A stretch of 64,000 nt of DNA from JAJDUF01 sp965238265 (GCA_965238265.1 OZ250185.1:868001-932000); one strand, 5' to 3'. Counted from the stretch's first letter, positions 1 through 8,704 are shown. The notes: generated by a model from the sequence alone, not told the origin. Made by a program: numbers and translations.

Positions 1-9
1 CACAGTTGC
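1..9. repeat. Left flanking direct repeat of the IS110 element
   Basis: CACAGTTGC, identical to 1052-1060. It is the first sequence of the window, so it cannot be checked whether the match extends leftward. Confidence 0.55.
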
Positions 10-90
10 CAGGGCCGCTGCCCCGGGCAAGCCCGTATCTTGCAAGGCTGGGTCAGCGGGAACCGGACCACCCCCCGGCCGGAGGTTCGT

Positions 91-1044
91 ATGCCGAAGC
101 CAGCCGTGTTTGTCGGAATCGATGTGGCCCAAGCGACCCTCGTCGTCGCCGTGCGACCCCAGGAGCAGTGTTGGACCGTGCCCAACGATGCCACCGGGCT
201 GGCCACCCGGCAACGCCGACTCCAGCGCCAGGCCCCCACCCTGATCGTGCTCGAAGCCACCGGGGGCCTGGCGCGGCTCGCCGCCAGCACGCTCGGCGCC
301 GCGGGGCTGCCCGTGGCAGTGGTCAATCCGCGCCAGGTGCGCGACTTCGCCAAGGCCACGGGGCGGCTCGCCAAGACCGATGCGCTCGATGCCCAGGTGC
401 TGGCCCACTTCGCGGCCGCGGTCCAGCCACCCCCCCGCCCGCTGCCGGATACCCAGACCGCCGACCTGGTCGCGGTGCTCGCCCGGCGTCGCCCGGTGGT
501 CAAGAGGCATACGGCCGAGCAGAACCGGCTGCCGCGGGCCACCGGGGCGCGGGTGCGCCGGCGCATCCAAGTCCACGGGCGCTGGCTGGAGCGGGCGCTG
601 GCCCGCGTAGACGCCGACCTGGATCAGGCCTTGCCGGCCAGCCCGCTCTGGCGGGTGCAGGAAGACTTGCTGCGCAGTGTGCCTGGTGTGGGGAAGGTGC
701 TGCCGCGCACCCTGCTGGCGGCGCTGCCGGAGCTAGGCACGTTGTCGCGCCAGCAGGTGGCGCCGTTGGTCGGAGTGGCGCCGCTGAACCGGGACAGTGG
801 CACCTGGCGCGGGCGGCGGGGCACGTGGGGGGGCCGGGGCGCGGTGCGGGCGGTCCTGTACATGGCGGCGCTGACGGCCCCGCGCCACAATCCCCCCCTG
901 CGGCGGTTCTACCACCGGTTATGCGCGGCGGGCAAAGCGAAGAAGGTGGCGCTGGTAGCCGGTATGCGCAAGCTGCTGACGATGCTGAATGCGATGCTAC
1001 GGGACCAGACTCCCTGGCAGCCGCCGGCGGTTGCTACCGCTTGA
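91..1044 (+). CDS. IS110-family transposase
   Basis: A complete 317-residue transposase that would catalyse RNA-guided excision and insertion of its own element. The N-terminal RuvC-like DEDD domain shows the acidic residues in GIDVAQ, LEATGG and TDALDAQ, followed by the EQNRL motif that starts the central helical region. The C-terminal Transposase_20 domain contains VPGVGK and the APLNRDSG stretch with the conserved serine. I start at ATG 91 rather than an upstream start at 40 because GGAGG lies just ahead at 81-85 and family members begin a few residues before the GID motif. All key residues are present and there is no frameshift, so it may be active. Confidence 0.85.
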   Translation: MPKPAVFVGIDVAQATLVVAVRPQEQCWTVPNDATGLATRQRRLQRQAPTLIVLEATGGLARLAASTLGAAGLPVAVVNPRQVRDFAKATGRLAKTDALDAQVLAHFAAAVQPPPRPLPDTQTADLVAVLARRRPVVKRHTAEQNRLPRATGARVRRRIQVHGRWLERALARVDADLDQALPASPLWRVQEDLLRSVPGVGKVLPRTLLAALPELGTLSRQQVAPLVGVAPLNRDSGTWRGRRGTWGGRGAVRAVLYMAALTAPRHNPPLRRFYHRLCAAGKAKKVALVAGMRKLLTMLNAMLRDQTPWQPPAVATA

Positions 1045-1051
1045 CAGCCAA

Positions 1052-1060
1052 CACAGTTGC
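1052..1060. repeat. Right flanking direct repeat of the IS110 element
   Basis: CACAGTTGC, 7 nt after the transposase stop; exact match to positions 1-9. Confidence 0.55.
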
Positions 1061-1092
1061 TCCCCCGTGGCGACGAGGGAGGGAACACGTCC

Positions 1093-1130
1093 CGTCCCCC
1101 TGCCACAGCGGGGGGACTATAGGGGGGCCA
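1093..1130. repeat. Dispersed palindromic repeat (CCCCC..GGGGG..ATAGGGGG type)
   Basis: A run of C, a short spacer, a run of G and then the tail ACTATAGGGGGG. Related copies, in either orientation, lie at 5427-5462, 24758-24790 and 34504-34538. It is non-coding and fills the gap between the insertion sequence and the next gene. Confidence 0.6.
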
Positions 1131-1230
1131 TCTCCGGCGCGGTTTGACAGCGCCGCGTGCCCCTGCGTAGGCTCTCCGGAAGGTGCGGTAGCTCAGTACA
1201 CGGGTGAGGCGGCGAGGGAGGCCAACCGCA

Positions 1231-2175
1231 ATGGCATCGTTCGAGGTCACGGAAGAGTCAATCCCACTGCCTCTCGGGGCGTTCGCCAAGGCGCGGCGTA
1301 TCCTGGTGCGGTGGCGGGGACAATGGATCACCGCGCTGAACCAAGGGCCGTTCCGCGCCTATCTCTACCCGCTCTACACGCCGGCCGGCGTCGCGGTCAC
1401 GACCGACGGGCCGATAGACCATCCGCACCATCAGTCGGTCTGGATCGGCGCCGATCACGTCTACTGCCGGCTGCCCTTTGCCGACGACGCCTTTGAGGAC
1501 GCGACCTACAACTTCTACGTGGGCGAGACCTTCCAGGGCCGGGCGCCGGGACGCATCCTCAGTGTGGGCATGGAGAGCACGGAGCTTGCCGCCGACCACC
1601 TACGGATCACCCAAACCCTGGAGTGGCAAGGCCCCGAAGAGTGGGGGGCGGGGCCGCGGCGTACTATCGCCATCGAGACGAGGACGCTCGACATAATGAT
1701 CGGCCAGGATGGTGTCGCCGCCGGCGCGTCAGCCGCTCACTACCTGGACATCCGCTCACGGCTGCGGCCTACGGAGTGGGACTTCAGTATCGGGCCTACC
1801 CGCCACGCCTATCTGGGGATACGGCTCGCCGAGGGCTTGCGCGTGATTGATGGCGGTACCGTACACGATGCCGATGGGCGCACGGGGAGCGAGGCGGTCA
1901 ATGACCAATGCTCGGATTGGGTGGCGGTGGCGGGTACCGTTCCCAGCGGCCGACGGGCCGGCGTCGCCGTGTTCCCGTACCCCTCGGCTGCCGGACACCC
2001 CTGGCACGTGAGCGAGTACGGAACGCTGAACGTGAACCCGTTTGCACGGGAGCGCGTGGCGATCAACCGGGGCGATGATTTGGAGATCGCAGCGCGCTTG
2101 GTCGTCTACGATGGAGATGCCACCGAGGCCCGGATTGCCGAGCGTTTCGAGACCTTTCGGCAGGCGTACTACTAA
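1231..2175 (+). CDS. PmoA-like protein (DUF6807 family)
   Basis: A 314-residue protein resembling the DUF6807 family, often labelled methane oxygenase PmoA but not a methane monooxygenase; these are beta-rich soluble proteins next to sugar catabolic genes in many heterotrophs. Family-like features are the DHPHHQSVWIG segment near residue 70, which carries clustered histidines, and the Trp/Tyr-rich beta strands that follow. There is no signal peptide or membrane segment. I chose ATG 1231 over an in-frame start at 1204 because GGGAGG at 1215-1220 is well spaced. It is followed after 33 nt by an acyl-CoA ligase on the same strand, so the two may be co-transcribed. The substrate is unknown. Confidence 0.7.
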   Translation: MASFEVTEESIPLPLGAFAKARRILVRWRGQWITALNQGPFRAYLYPLYTPAGVAVTTDGPIDHPHHQSVWIGADHVYCRLPFADDAFEDATYNFYVGETFQGRAPGRILSVGMESTELAADHLRITQTLEWQGPEEWGAGPRRTIAIETRTLDIMIGQDGVAAGASAAHYLDIRSRLRPTEWDFSIGPTRHAYLGIRLAEGLRVIDGGTVHDADGRTGSEAVNDQCSDWVAVAGTVPSGRRAGVAVFPYPSAAGHPWHVSEYGTLNVNPFARERVAINRGDDLEIAARLVVYDGDATEARIAERFETFRQAYY

Positions 2176-2208
2176 GCATCGACAGGCCGGCGCGGGAGTT
2201 TCGTAGAC

Positions 2209-4203
2209 ATGGCAGTCACCGCTGGAGCAGCGCAGCGCGCGCCGCGCCGCAACGACCCGGTGGTCGGTCCGGCGTGGGAGCCTAGCGCCGCGCAGCTCCG
2301 GCGCAGCCGTCTCCTGCGCTTCATGCGTCATCTGGGGCTGGACACGGTGGATGCGCTGCGCGAGCGGGCGGCCGCCGACCCGGCCTGGTTCTGGGCAGCG
2401 GTGGTCCGCGACCTCGGCTTGTCCTGGTTTCGCCAGCCGGACCGCGTGCTGGACCTCTCGGACGGTCTGCCGTTTGCCCGCTGGTTCCCCGGCGGTCGCT
2501 TCAACTACGTCAGCAACGCTGTGGATCGTCATGCCCACGGCCCGGCTGCCGACCGTCCCGCTCTGGTCTGGGAGGGTGAAGAAGGGACGACCCGCACCAT
2601 CACCTACCGACAGCTACTCGTCGAGGTGAGCCGGGCGGCCGCGGCGCTGCGGGCGCTCGGCATCCGCCGCGGTGATCGCGTGGGTATCTTCCTCCCCATG
2701 ACGCTGGAGTGCGCGATTGCGACCCTCGCCTGCTCGCGCATTGGGGCGATCTATACGCCTATCTTCTCCGGCTATGCGGCCCCGGCCGTCGCCTCGCGGC
2801 TGAATGACTGCGCGGCACGCCTGCTGATTACGGCCGACGGCTTCTTCCGGCGCGGTCGCGTGGTGCCGCTCAAGGAGGTTGCCGACGCGGCCGCCCGTGC
2901 TGCCCCAAGCATCGAGCGGCTCCTGGTAGTGCAGCGGGCGGGGATAAAGGACCTGCCCTGGCAGCCGGCACGCGATGTCTGGTGGCACGACCTGGTCGCG
3001 CAGCAACCGGACACGCTGCCCGCCGTGGAAACCGAGGCCGACGAGCCGTACATGGTGATCTACACGTCGGGCACCACCGGCCGGCCCAAGGGAGCGGTCC
3101 ACGTCCACGCCGGCTTTCCGATCAAGGCCGCGCAGGACATGGCCCATTGCTTCGACATCCAAGCCGATGACCGCGTGTGGTGGTACACCGACCTCGGCTG
3201 GATGATGGGGCCGTGGCTCATCGCCGGCACCCTGCTGCTCGGCGCGACGGTCTTCCTCTACGATGGCGCACCGGACTGGCCGGCGCCCGACCGCCTCTGG
3301 GCTACGGCGGCGCGGCAGCGGATAACGACCCTGGGCTTGGCCCCGACCGGTGTGCGGGCCTTGATGCGTGCCGACCCCGATGGGCCAACGCGACACGATC
3401 TCTCCGGCTTACGTGCCCTCGCTGCGTCGGGCGAGCCGTGGAACCCGGAGCCGTGGTGGTGGTACTTCCGGCAGGTGGGCGGGGGACGCTGCCCGCTCAT
3501 CAACTATTCCGGCGGCACCGAAATCTCCGGCGGCATCGTCGCCGCGACGACCGTCGAGCCGCAGCAGCCGTGCGCCTTTGCCGGGCCGGTGCCCGGGATG
3601 GCTGCCGACGTTGTGGATGAGGCGGGGCAGCCCATTCGCGGCCGGGTCGGCGAGCTGGTGCTGCGGGCGCCGTGGGTCGGGATGACCAACGGTTTCTGGC
3701 GGGACCGCGAGCGCTACTTGGAGACGTATTGGTCGCGCTGGCCCGACGTATGGGTACACGGCGATTGGGCGCTGATCGAGGACGACGGCTCGTGGTACAT
3801 TCACGGCCGCTCGGACGATACGCTCAAGATCGCCGGCAAGCGGGTTGGTCCGGCCGAGGTCGAGTCGGCCGCGGTCGCGCATCCCGCCGTCGCGGAGGCC
3901 GCGGCCATCGGCGTGCCCGACGAGATCAAGGGCGAATCCGTGGTCGTCTTCGCCGTGCCCACGCGCGAGCCGGCGGCTACCGCCGGGACGACGGTTGCGG
4001 ACACCGTGGCCGCCCAACTGGGCAAGCCGCTCCGACCGGCGGCAGTACACTTCGTCACCGAGCTACCGCGCACGCGCAGTAACAAGATCATGCGCCGCGT
4101 GATCCGCGCCACCTACCTGGCGGAGGACCCCGGCGACGTCTCCTCGCTCGAAAATCCCTCCGCGCTGGAGGCGATCCGGGCCACAAGGGGTGAGGTCCGG
4201 TGA
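2209..4203 (+). CDS. AMP-binding acyl/acetyl-CoA synthetase-like ligase
   Basis: A 664-residue ANL-superfamily enzyme expected to activate a carboxylic acid to an acyl-adenylate and then a CoA thioester. The length, the N-terminal ACAS_N-like region (about 25-120) and the LGWMMGPW segment favour the acetyl-/propionyl-CoA synthetase branch rather than long-chain ligases. The adenylate motif YTSGTTGRPKG is near residue 285, the YSGGTE motif near 435, the GDWA..DDGSWYIHGRSDDTLKIAGKRVGP hinge region near 525-550, and the C-terminal catalytic lysine lies in RTRSNKIMRR. A weak GGGAG lies 11 nt before the start. The natural acid substrate cannot be read from the sequence. Confidence 0.85.
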   Translation: MAVTAGAAQRAPRRNDPVVGPAWEPSAAQLRRSRLLRFMRHLGLDTVDALRERAAADPAWFWAAVVRDLGLSWFRQPDRVLDLSDGLPFARWFPGGRFNYVSNAVDRHAHGPAADRPALVWEGEEGTTRTITYRQLLVEVSRAAAALRALGIRRGDRVGIFLPMTLECAIATLACSRIGAIYTPIFSGYAAPAVASRLNDCAARLLITADGFFRRGRVVPLKEVADAAARAAPSIERLLVVQRAGIKDLPWQPARDVWWHDLVAQQPDTLPAVETEADEPYMVIYTSGTTGRPKGAVHVHAGFPIKAAQDMAHCFDIQADDRVWWYTDLGWMMGPWLIAGTLLLGATVFLYDGAPDWPAPDRLWATAARQRITTLGLAPTGVRALMRADPDGPTRHDLSGLRALAASGEPWNPEPWWWYFRQVGGGRCPLINYSGGTEISGGIVAATTVEPQQPCAFAGPVPGMAADVVDEAGQPIRGRVGELVLRAPWVGMTNGFWRDRERYLETYWSRWPDVWVHGDWALIEDDGSWYIHGRSDDTLKIAGKRVGPAEVESAAVAHPAVAEAAAIGVPDEIKGESVVVFAVPTREPAATAGTTVADTVAAQLGKPLRPAAVHFVTELPRTRSNKIMRRVIRATYLAEDPGDVSSLENPSALEAIRATRGEVR

Positions 4204-4542
4204 AGGGGTCGAGGGAGGCGGGGCGCGGGAGGGGTGCCGGAGCGAGAAGACCGTGCCCGCGGTGGAGCAAGACCGCGGGCGGGGCGGAACCTGGGTGGCA
4301 GGATGCACTTTGTGGGTGGTGGAGCGAGATAGCGGGTAGGTCGGAGTGGGAGAAGACGCAGCGCGGTTTTTCTCGGCGGTGTGGTGTGATTGCCAGTGGG
4401 TGAGCGTGTGGGAAGTGGCAGTGAGACGTATCCGGAGCAGCCGGCTCACGCGGGCCGGCAACGGAGCGGTGGCGATAGGCACAGAAGTGCCGGCGCGCGC
4501 CGGTGCGTGGCCTGGCGGCGCCATAGGCGCAGGGTGTGACCA

Positions 4543-5260
4543 ATGGTGGTCCGGCACCAACTGCGCGGCGCACGGACGGCCATGCCCCGGCGCCCGCGCC
4601 GCGGTGGCGTGGGGTACGTCATGGCCCGGCGCCTGTGGGGTGGCGCACGGACGGTCATGCCTCGCCGCGTTCGGCGCGGCGGGGGGTCGCTCATGACCCG
4701 GCACCTTTTGCGCGGGGCGCGACCGGTCCGGGACCGGCACGCGCGGCGCGGCGCACGGACGATCAGAACCCGGCGCCTGGGCCAGGGTAGCCCAGGGTAC
4801 GTCCTGATCCGGCGCCTGTGGGGTGGCGCGCGGACGGTCATGCCTCGCTGCGCTCGACTGCGCGACGGGGGGTCGGTCATGACCCGGCGCCGTTTGCGCG
4901 GGGCGCGACCGGTCCGGGACCGGCACGCGCGGCGCGGCGCACGGACGATCAGAACCCGGCACCTGGGCCAGGGTAGCCCGGGGTACGTCCTGATCCGGCG
5001 CCTGTGGGGTGGCGCGCGGACGGTCATGCCCCGCCGCACGCTGCGCGACGGGGGGTCGCTCATGACCCGGCGCCGTTTGCGCGGGGCGCGACCGGTCCGG
5101 GACCGGCACGCGCGGCGCGGCGCACGGACGATCAGAACCCGGCGCCTGGGCCAGGGTAGCCCAGGGTACGTCCTGATCCGGTGGCGCGCGGACGGTCATG
5201 CCCCGCTGCACGCTGCGCGACGGGGGGTCTGCCATGACCCGGCGCCCTCGGCTGGGTGGC
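4543..5260. repeat. Nested GC-rich minisatellite, 183/186-bp units
   Basis: Copies begin with GTACGTC at 4614, 4797, 4983 and 5166, giving periods of 183, 186 and 183 bp; the last copy is partial and carries an 11-bp deletion. Each unit is built from about five degenerate 36-39-bp sub-repeats. On the minus strand one frame reads a 12-13-residue motif close to PGHDRPxATPQA through most of the array; on the plus strand another frame reads GARTVMPRR-like repeats. The 3-bp size differences keep frame but the 11-bp deletion does not. I do not call a protein. The flanks 4204-4542 and 5261-5497 hold no convincing gene. Confidence 0.85.
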
Positions 5261-5426
5261 GACGCCACCGCGGGCGGGCGGCACGATGGTGCGCGTGTGC
5301 TCCTTCCGGGCGGTGCCCGGTGCTCCAGGATGGTCTTGCATCTGCCACTTCCCAACACGGGGTCATATTGGACCGGGGTGGGGGGATGACAACGGCCTTG
5401 GGGGAGGGGATTGTCAGCGGGATACT

Positions 5427-5462
5427 GGCCCCCCTATGGTCCCCCCGCTACGCAGGGGGACG
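5427..5462. repeat. Dispersed palindromic repeat (CCCCCTAT..CCCCCC..GGGGG type)
   Basis: Inverse orientation of the element at 1093-1130, lying just upstream of the CocE-type hydrolase gene. Non-coding. Confidence 0.6.
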
Positions 5463-5497
5463 GAGGAGTGGGGGCGGGCGATTGAGGTGAGAATGCG

Positions 5498-7192
5498 ATG
5501 AGTAAGCTCCACACAGCACAACCGGCACAGCCGTTCCAAGTGCGTCTCGATGCCAAGGTGCCGATGCGCGACGGGGTGCTGCTCTCCACCGACATATACC
5601 TGCCCAACGCGCCCGGTCCCTTTCCGACGCTCCTGATCCGCACGATCTACGACAATCAGTGGGATCGGTACCTGGCCTGGGCGGTGCCGTTCATCGAGCG
5701 GGGCTATGCCGTCGCCATGCAAGACTGCCGCGGGCGGCACGACTCCGACGGCGCCTGGGAGCCGTATATCCACGAGACCGAGGACGGGTACGATACCCAC
5801 GAATGGCTGGGCGCCCAGCCCTGGTGCGACGGCACCATCGGGACGTTCGGCGTTTCCTACCTGGGCTTTACGCAAACCCTGCCGGCGACGCTCCGCAGCC
5901 GCTACCTGCGGGCGCTGGTGCCGATTGCCGGCCAGCAGGACAACTTCGGCCACTTCTACGTGGATGGTGCCCTGCAACTGCACATCGCGCTCAACTTCAT
6001 CAATATGGCCGGCCGCACGATGCAGCGTGGCAGCCGCAGCCTGCTGAACTCCGACGAGCTGTACCGGCGGCTGCCCCTCGTCTCGGCGCTGGACGACATC
6101 GTAGACTTGCCCTTCTACCGGCAGGTCATCGAGCACTCCACGTTCGACGAGTTCTGGCGGAGCTATAGCCTGCGTGACCGCTACGGAGAGGTCGAGACAC
6201 CAGCCTATTTCATCACCGGCTGGTACGACAACCTGGTGCATGAGGGATTCAAGCTCTATCGCGGGTGGTCGCAGCAGGCCCGCTCCGCGGCGGCGAGGAC
6301 GCAGACCAAGCTGCTGGTCGGCCCCTGGAGCCACCAGAACATCGGCTCGGCGGAGCCGTTCGGGGCCATCGGCTTCGGCGGCCAGGCGGCCATGGACATT
6401 ACCGCGGAGCACCTGCGCTGGTACGACCGGCGGCTGAAGGGGGTGGAGAACGGGATTGACGACGAGCCGCCGATCCGGCTCTTTGTGATGGGCGCGAACG
6501 TCTGGCGCCACGAGCACGAGTGGCCGCTCGCCCGCACCCAATACACCCGGTACTACCTGCATAGCCGCGGCGGGGCCAACTCCCTCGCCGGCAATGGCAA
6601 AATTAGCACCACGCCACCCGGCGATGAGCCGACCGACGGGTACGTCTACGATCCGGCCAATCCGGTCCCGACGGTGGGTGGCCCGATCTTGTTCCTCGAC
6701 GACAGCGGCCCGTGGGATCGGCGGCCGGTAGAGCGACGCGACGACATACTCGTCTACACGTCGGAGCCGCTCGCAGCGCCGGTCGAGGTGACGGGGCCGG
6801 TGACGCTCACGCTCTTCGCCGCGTCCAGCGCCCCCGATACGGACTTCACGGCCACCCTCGTAGATGTCCACCCGGACGGCAAGGCCATCATCCTCTGCGA
6901 GGGCCTGCGCCGCGCCCGCTACCGCGAATCGCTGGAGCAGCCGACACTGATCCGGCCGGGGCAGGTGTATCGCTACGAGATTGACCTCTGGGACACCAGC
7001 AACGTCTTCAAGGCCGGGCATTGCATCCGGGTAGAGGTATCCAGCAGCAACTTCCCCCGCTTCGACCGCAACCCCAACACCGGACACCGGCCGGGCATGG
7101 ATGCCGAGCTCGTGCCGGCCACCCAGACCATCCACCACGATAGCGAATACCCCTCGCACCTCACTCTCCCCATCATCCCCGACTCTTTTTAG
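5498..7192 (+). CDS. CocE/NonD family hydrolase
   Basis: A 564-residue serine hydrolase of the CocE/NonD (X-Pro dipeptidyl-peptidase S15-like) family, which cleaves esters or amides of small acyl compounds. The alpha/beta-hydrolase core fills roughly residues 25-340: the nucleophile serine sits in the elbow GVSYLG (near 125), DCRGRHDSDG carries the oxyanion loop, and the catalytic histidine is in GPWSHQNIG (near 275). The C-terminal jelly-roll domain begins near 400. The start ATG 5498 has GAGGTGAG just upstream. There is no signal peptide, so the enzyme is probably cytoplasmic. The stop codon abuts a dispersed CACAGAG repeat. The substrate is unknown. Confidence 0.85.
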   Translation: MSKLHTAQPAQPFQVRLDAKVPMRDGVLLSTDIYLPNAPGPFPTLLIRTIYDNQWDRYLAWAVPFIERGYAVAMQDCRGRHDSDGAWEPYIHETEDGYDTHEWLGAQPWCDGTIGTFGVSYLGFTQTLPATLRSRYLRALVPIAGQQDNFGHFYVDGALQLHIALNFINMAGRTMQRGSRSLLNSDELYRRLPLVSALDDIVDLPFYRQVIEHSTFDEFWRSYSLRDRYGEVETPAYFITGWYDNLVHEGFKLYRGWSQQARSAAARTQTKLLVGPWSHQNIGSAEPFGAIGFGGQAAMDITAEHLRWYDRRLKGVENGIDDEPPIRLFVMGANVWRHEHEWPLARTQYTRYYLHSRGGANSLAGNGKISTTPPGDEPTDGYVYDPANPVPTVGGPILFLDDSGPWDRRPVERRDDILVYTSEPLAAPVEVTGPVTLTLFAASSAPDTDFTATLVDVHPDGKAIILCEGLRRARYRESLEQPTLIRPGQVYRYEIDLWDTSNVFKAGHCIRVEVSSSNFPRFDRNPNTGHRPGMDAELVPATQTIHHDSEYPSHLTLPIIPDSF

Positions 7193-7220
7193 CCACAGAG
7201 AACACAGAGAGCACAGAGTA
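7191..7220. repeat. Dispersed CACAGAG repeat, copy 1
   Basis: A 30-bp sequence rich in CACAGAG that is identical to 34451-34480, also preceded by a T run; a shorter inverted relative lies at 12204-12225. It begins within the stop codon of the CocE hydrolase gene. Confidence 0.75.
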
Positions 7221-7384
7221 GGGGTGCGATTCATCGCTTCACTATGTCATAGCTCCGGCTCCCTTGTGCTATACAGATTGTCAGAGCCGATATTCCACTC
7301 ACCCGTGATGCACTTTGGTGGTTTGGTGGTATTGGTACGGTGCATGCGATAGCAACTCGGTCTGTATAGGAGGGTGAACCGACG

Positions 7385-8095
7385 ATGGCAACCGAACGAC
7401 TGCCACCGGGCCTGGCTCCCAGCAGTGGCTCGCTCAACTTCACGGAAGACACGGTTCCGGCTGCTCTGCAGCAGGAGCACAGACTCGCCCCCGGGCGGTG
7501 GGGCGTCCTGCACGTATTCGAGGGCAGCGTGCGCTTTGTGAACCTCGAGACCGGCGGTGAGCGCGATGTATCGGCGCCGGACCTCATCCTCATCCACCCA
7601 CAGGTACCCCACAAACTGCACCTCACGGGCCAATTGCGCTGCCGTGTTGACTTTTTTCGGGAGTTGGATGACGACGCTACCGTGCGAACGCCTGGCGGCT
7701 TTGCCGGTGACGAGGTGTATCGCAGTTTCCAACGATGCGAGGCAACGGGAGACTTCGCGGATACGTTCTACAACACCTTCCTGAACTCCTCTCCCGAGAT
7801 CGCAGCACACTTCGCCAAGACGGACTTCGCAAGGCAACGCAAGCTGCTCCGTGATTCGGTGCATTTGATGGTGGCGCGGGACGTAGCGGACCCGGAGATG
7901 CGAGCATTGGTGAACCATCTTGGGGAAGCACACAGCCGGACCAAGCGCAATATAGCTCCGCGGCTTTATGAGCTGTGGCTGGATAGCATCTGTGAGACAG
8001 TGAAGGCGCTGGACTCCGAGTGGACCAGGGAGCTTGAGGCCCACTGGCGTGTGCGGATGCGTGCCGGCATGCAAATCATCATGGCCGTCTACTAG
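7385..8095 (+). CDS. DUF1971 (YeaR/TehB-type cupin)-globin fusion protein
   Basis: A 236-residue protein with two recognisable parts. Residues 5-95 match the YeaR/TehB N-terminal fold: LPPGL at the start, APGRWGVLHVFEGSVRF, then HPQVPHKLH and RVDFFREL. Residues about 115-236 read as a single-domain globin: helix B with FYNTF (Tyr129 a likely B10 residue), helix E beginning RQRKLL (Gln151 a likely E7 distal residue), and helix F with EAHSR, giving His183 as probable proximal haem ligand. E. coli YeaR belongs to a nitrate/nitric-oxide-responsive operon, so a role in sensing or detoxifying NO or oxygen is a reasonable inference, not shown here. AGGAGG at 7369-7374 precedes the ATG. The domain pairing is unusual. 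Confidence 0.75.
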   Translation: MATERLPPGLAPSSGSLNFTEDTVPAALQQEHRLAPGRWGVLHVFEGSVRFVNLETGGERDVSAPDLILIHPQVPHKLHLTGQLRCRVDFFRELDDDATVRTPGGFAGDEVYRSFQRCEATGDFADTFYNTFLNSSPEIAAHFAKTDFARQRKLLRDSVHLMVARDVADPEMRALVNHLGEAHSRTKRNIAPRLYELWLDSICETVKALDSEWTRELEAHWRVRMRAGMQIIMAVY

Positions 8096-8437
8096 CTAGC
8101 CGCCGGCCCCGCTCTGCGCCTCACCCCGTCCACCCCACATCATTGCGGCTTGCGCCGCAGTCCAGAGCGCCCACCAGAAACGCCCCGGACAGGATTGGTG
8201 GCCGGGGCGGCGGGCAGCGAAGCGAAGTTGAGTTGGTCCAGTTCGGTGGTGTCGATGCCCGGTCCGTTCCAGTGAATGGACCGGTTTCCAGGGATACGTC
8301 CGGCACCCGGCGCACCAGTACGAACTAGCCCACCAGGCGAAAGATGACCCGGCTCATGTAGGCAATCAGGAGGGCGGAACCTGCCACATAACGGTTGGGA
8401 CTGTTGGTGCCAACCAGTGCTACCGTGATAAAATAGA
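8096..8437. other. Intergenic stretch with a palindromic repeat and a possible gene remnant
   Basis: No intact gene. An imperfect copy of the CATTGCGG..CCGCAGTCC palindrome is at 8139-8164. On the minus strand between about 8325 and 8440 a short open frame ends in a hydrophobic tail (SALLIAYMSRVIFRLVG then TAG); it has no start and may be the last piece of a membrane protein. Confidence 0.4.
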
Positions 8438-8650
8438 ATGGCCAAGAACGTGAGCCTCGGTGTGGTGGGCCGAGGCTTTATCATACTGCTAGGTTCCTTC
8501 TTAATAATTGTAGGATGGGAGGTTATTGAGAGCATGAGGTTGTTCAGGAACATGAGGTTGTTCACACGAAAAAAACTTGGCGTTATATTTTCCGCTCTGA
8601 TGGTTATTGCCGCCGTCCTCACCATAATCGACACACCACTCGGATGGTAG
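8438..8650 (+). CDS. Small two-helix membrane protein, unknown
   Basis: A 70-residue protein not assigned to a family. It has two predicted membrane helices, GFIILLGSFLIIVGWEV (about 13-29) and LGVIFSALMVIAAVLTII (about 46-64), with a basic link FTRKK between them, so both ends probably face the same side. There is no clear Shine-Dalgarno sequence. Its DNA is visibly richer in A and T than the neighbours, as is the gene after it, suggesting both arrived together from another source. It could also be a non-functional leftover; the hydrophobic pattern is the main argument for it being real. Confidence 0.5.
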   Translation: MAKNVSLGVVGRGFIILLGSFLIIVGWEVIESMRLFRNMRLFTRKKLGVIFSALMVIAAVLTIIDTPLGW

Positions 8651-8704
8651 AAATGGTTTGGTGGCCACGATGATACTGGCGGGTCTGTTACAACGAGCCA
8701 GTTT

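Larger units (their letters stand above)
1..1060 (+). mobile_element. IS110-family insertion sequence
   Basis: A single transposase gene of the DEDD/serine type is bracketed by the nonamer CACAGTTGC at 1-9 and 1052-1060. About 80 nt lie between the left repeat and the transposase start, and only 7 nt between its stop and the right repeat. IS110 elements lack terminal inverted repeats and are normally recognised by such short core matches, so I take the repeats as the probable boundaries. The left repeat begins at the first base of the window, so the true left end could lie further out. The family is known to encode a bridge RNA in a non-coding end; the visible 80 nt looks short for one. Confidence 0.7.

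Noticed and set aside
1204..1230. Upstream start for the PmoA-like protein
   Set aside because: The region overlaps the GGGAGG ribosome binding site for ATG 1231.
6..1496. A 496-codon plus-strand frame through the IS110 region
   Set aside because: It lies in another frame of the transposase and PmoA-like genes, is made of GC-rich low-complexity codons (Ala, Arg, Gly, Pro) and matches no family pattern.
4543..5260. CRISPR array
   Set aside because: The units are 183-186 bp with sub-repeats, with no short identical repeat plus unique spacer pattern, and no cas gene is present in the window.
4063..5358. A 431-codon minus-strand frame in the minisatellite
   Set aside because: The repeated PGHDRP motif is interesting, but the frame is broken relative to the repeat by an 11-bp deletion in the terminal unit, lacks a ribosome binding site and runs into the antisense of the ligase gene. 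Kept as a finding about the repeat, not called as a gene.
5414..7234. A 606-codon minus-strand frame antisense to the CocE hydrolase
   Set aside because: A shadow of the GC-rich hydrolase codons; the plus-strand protein has all family motifs.
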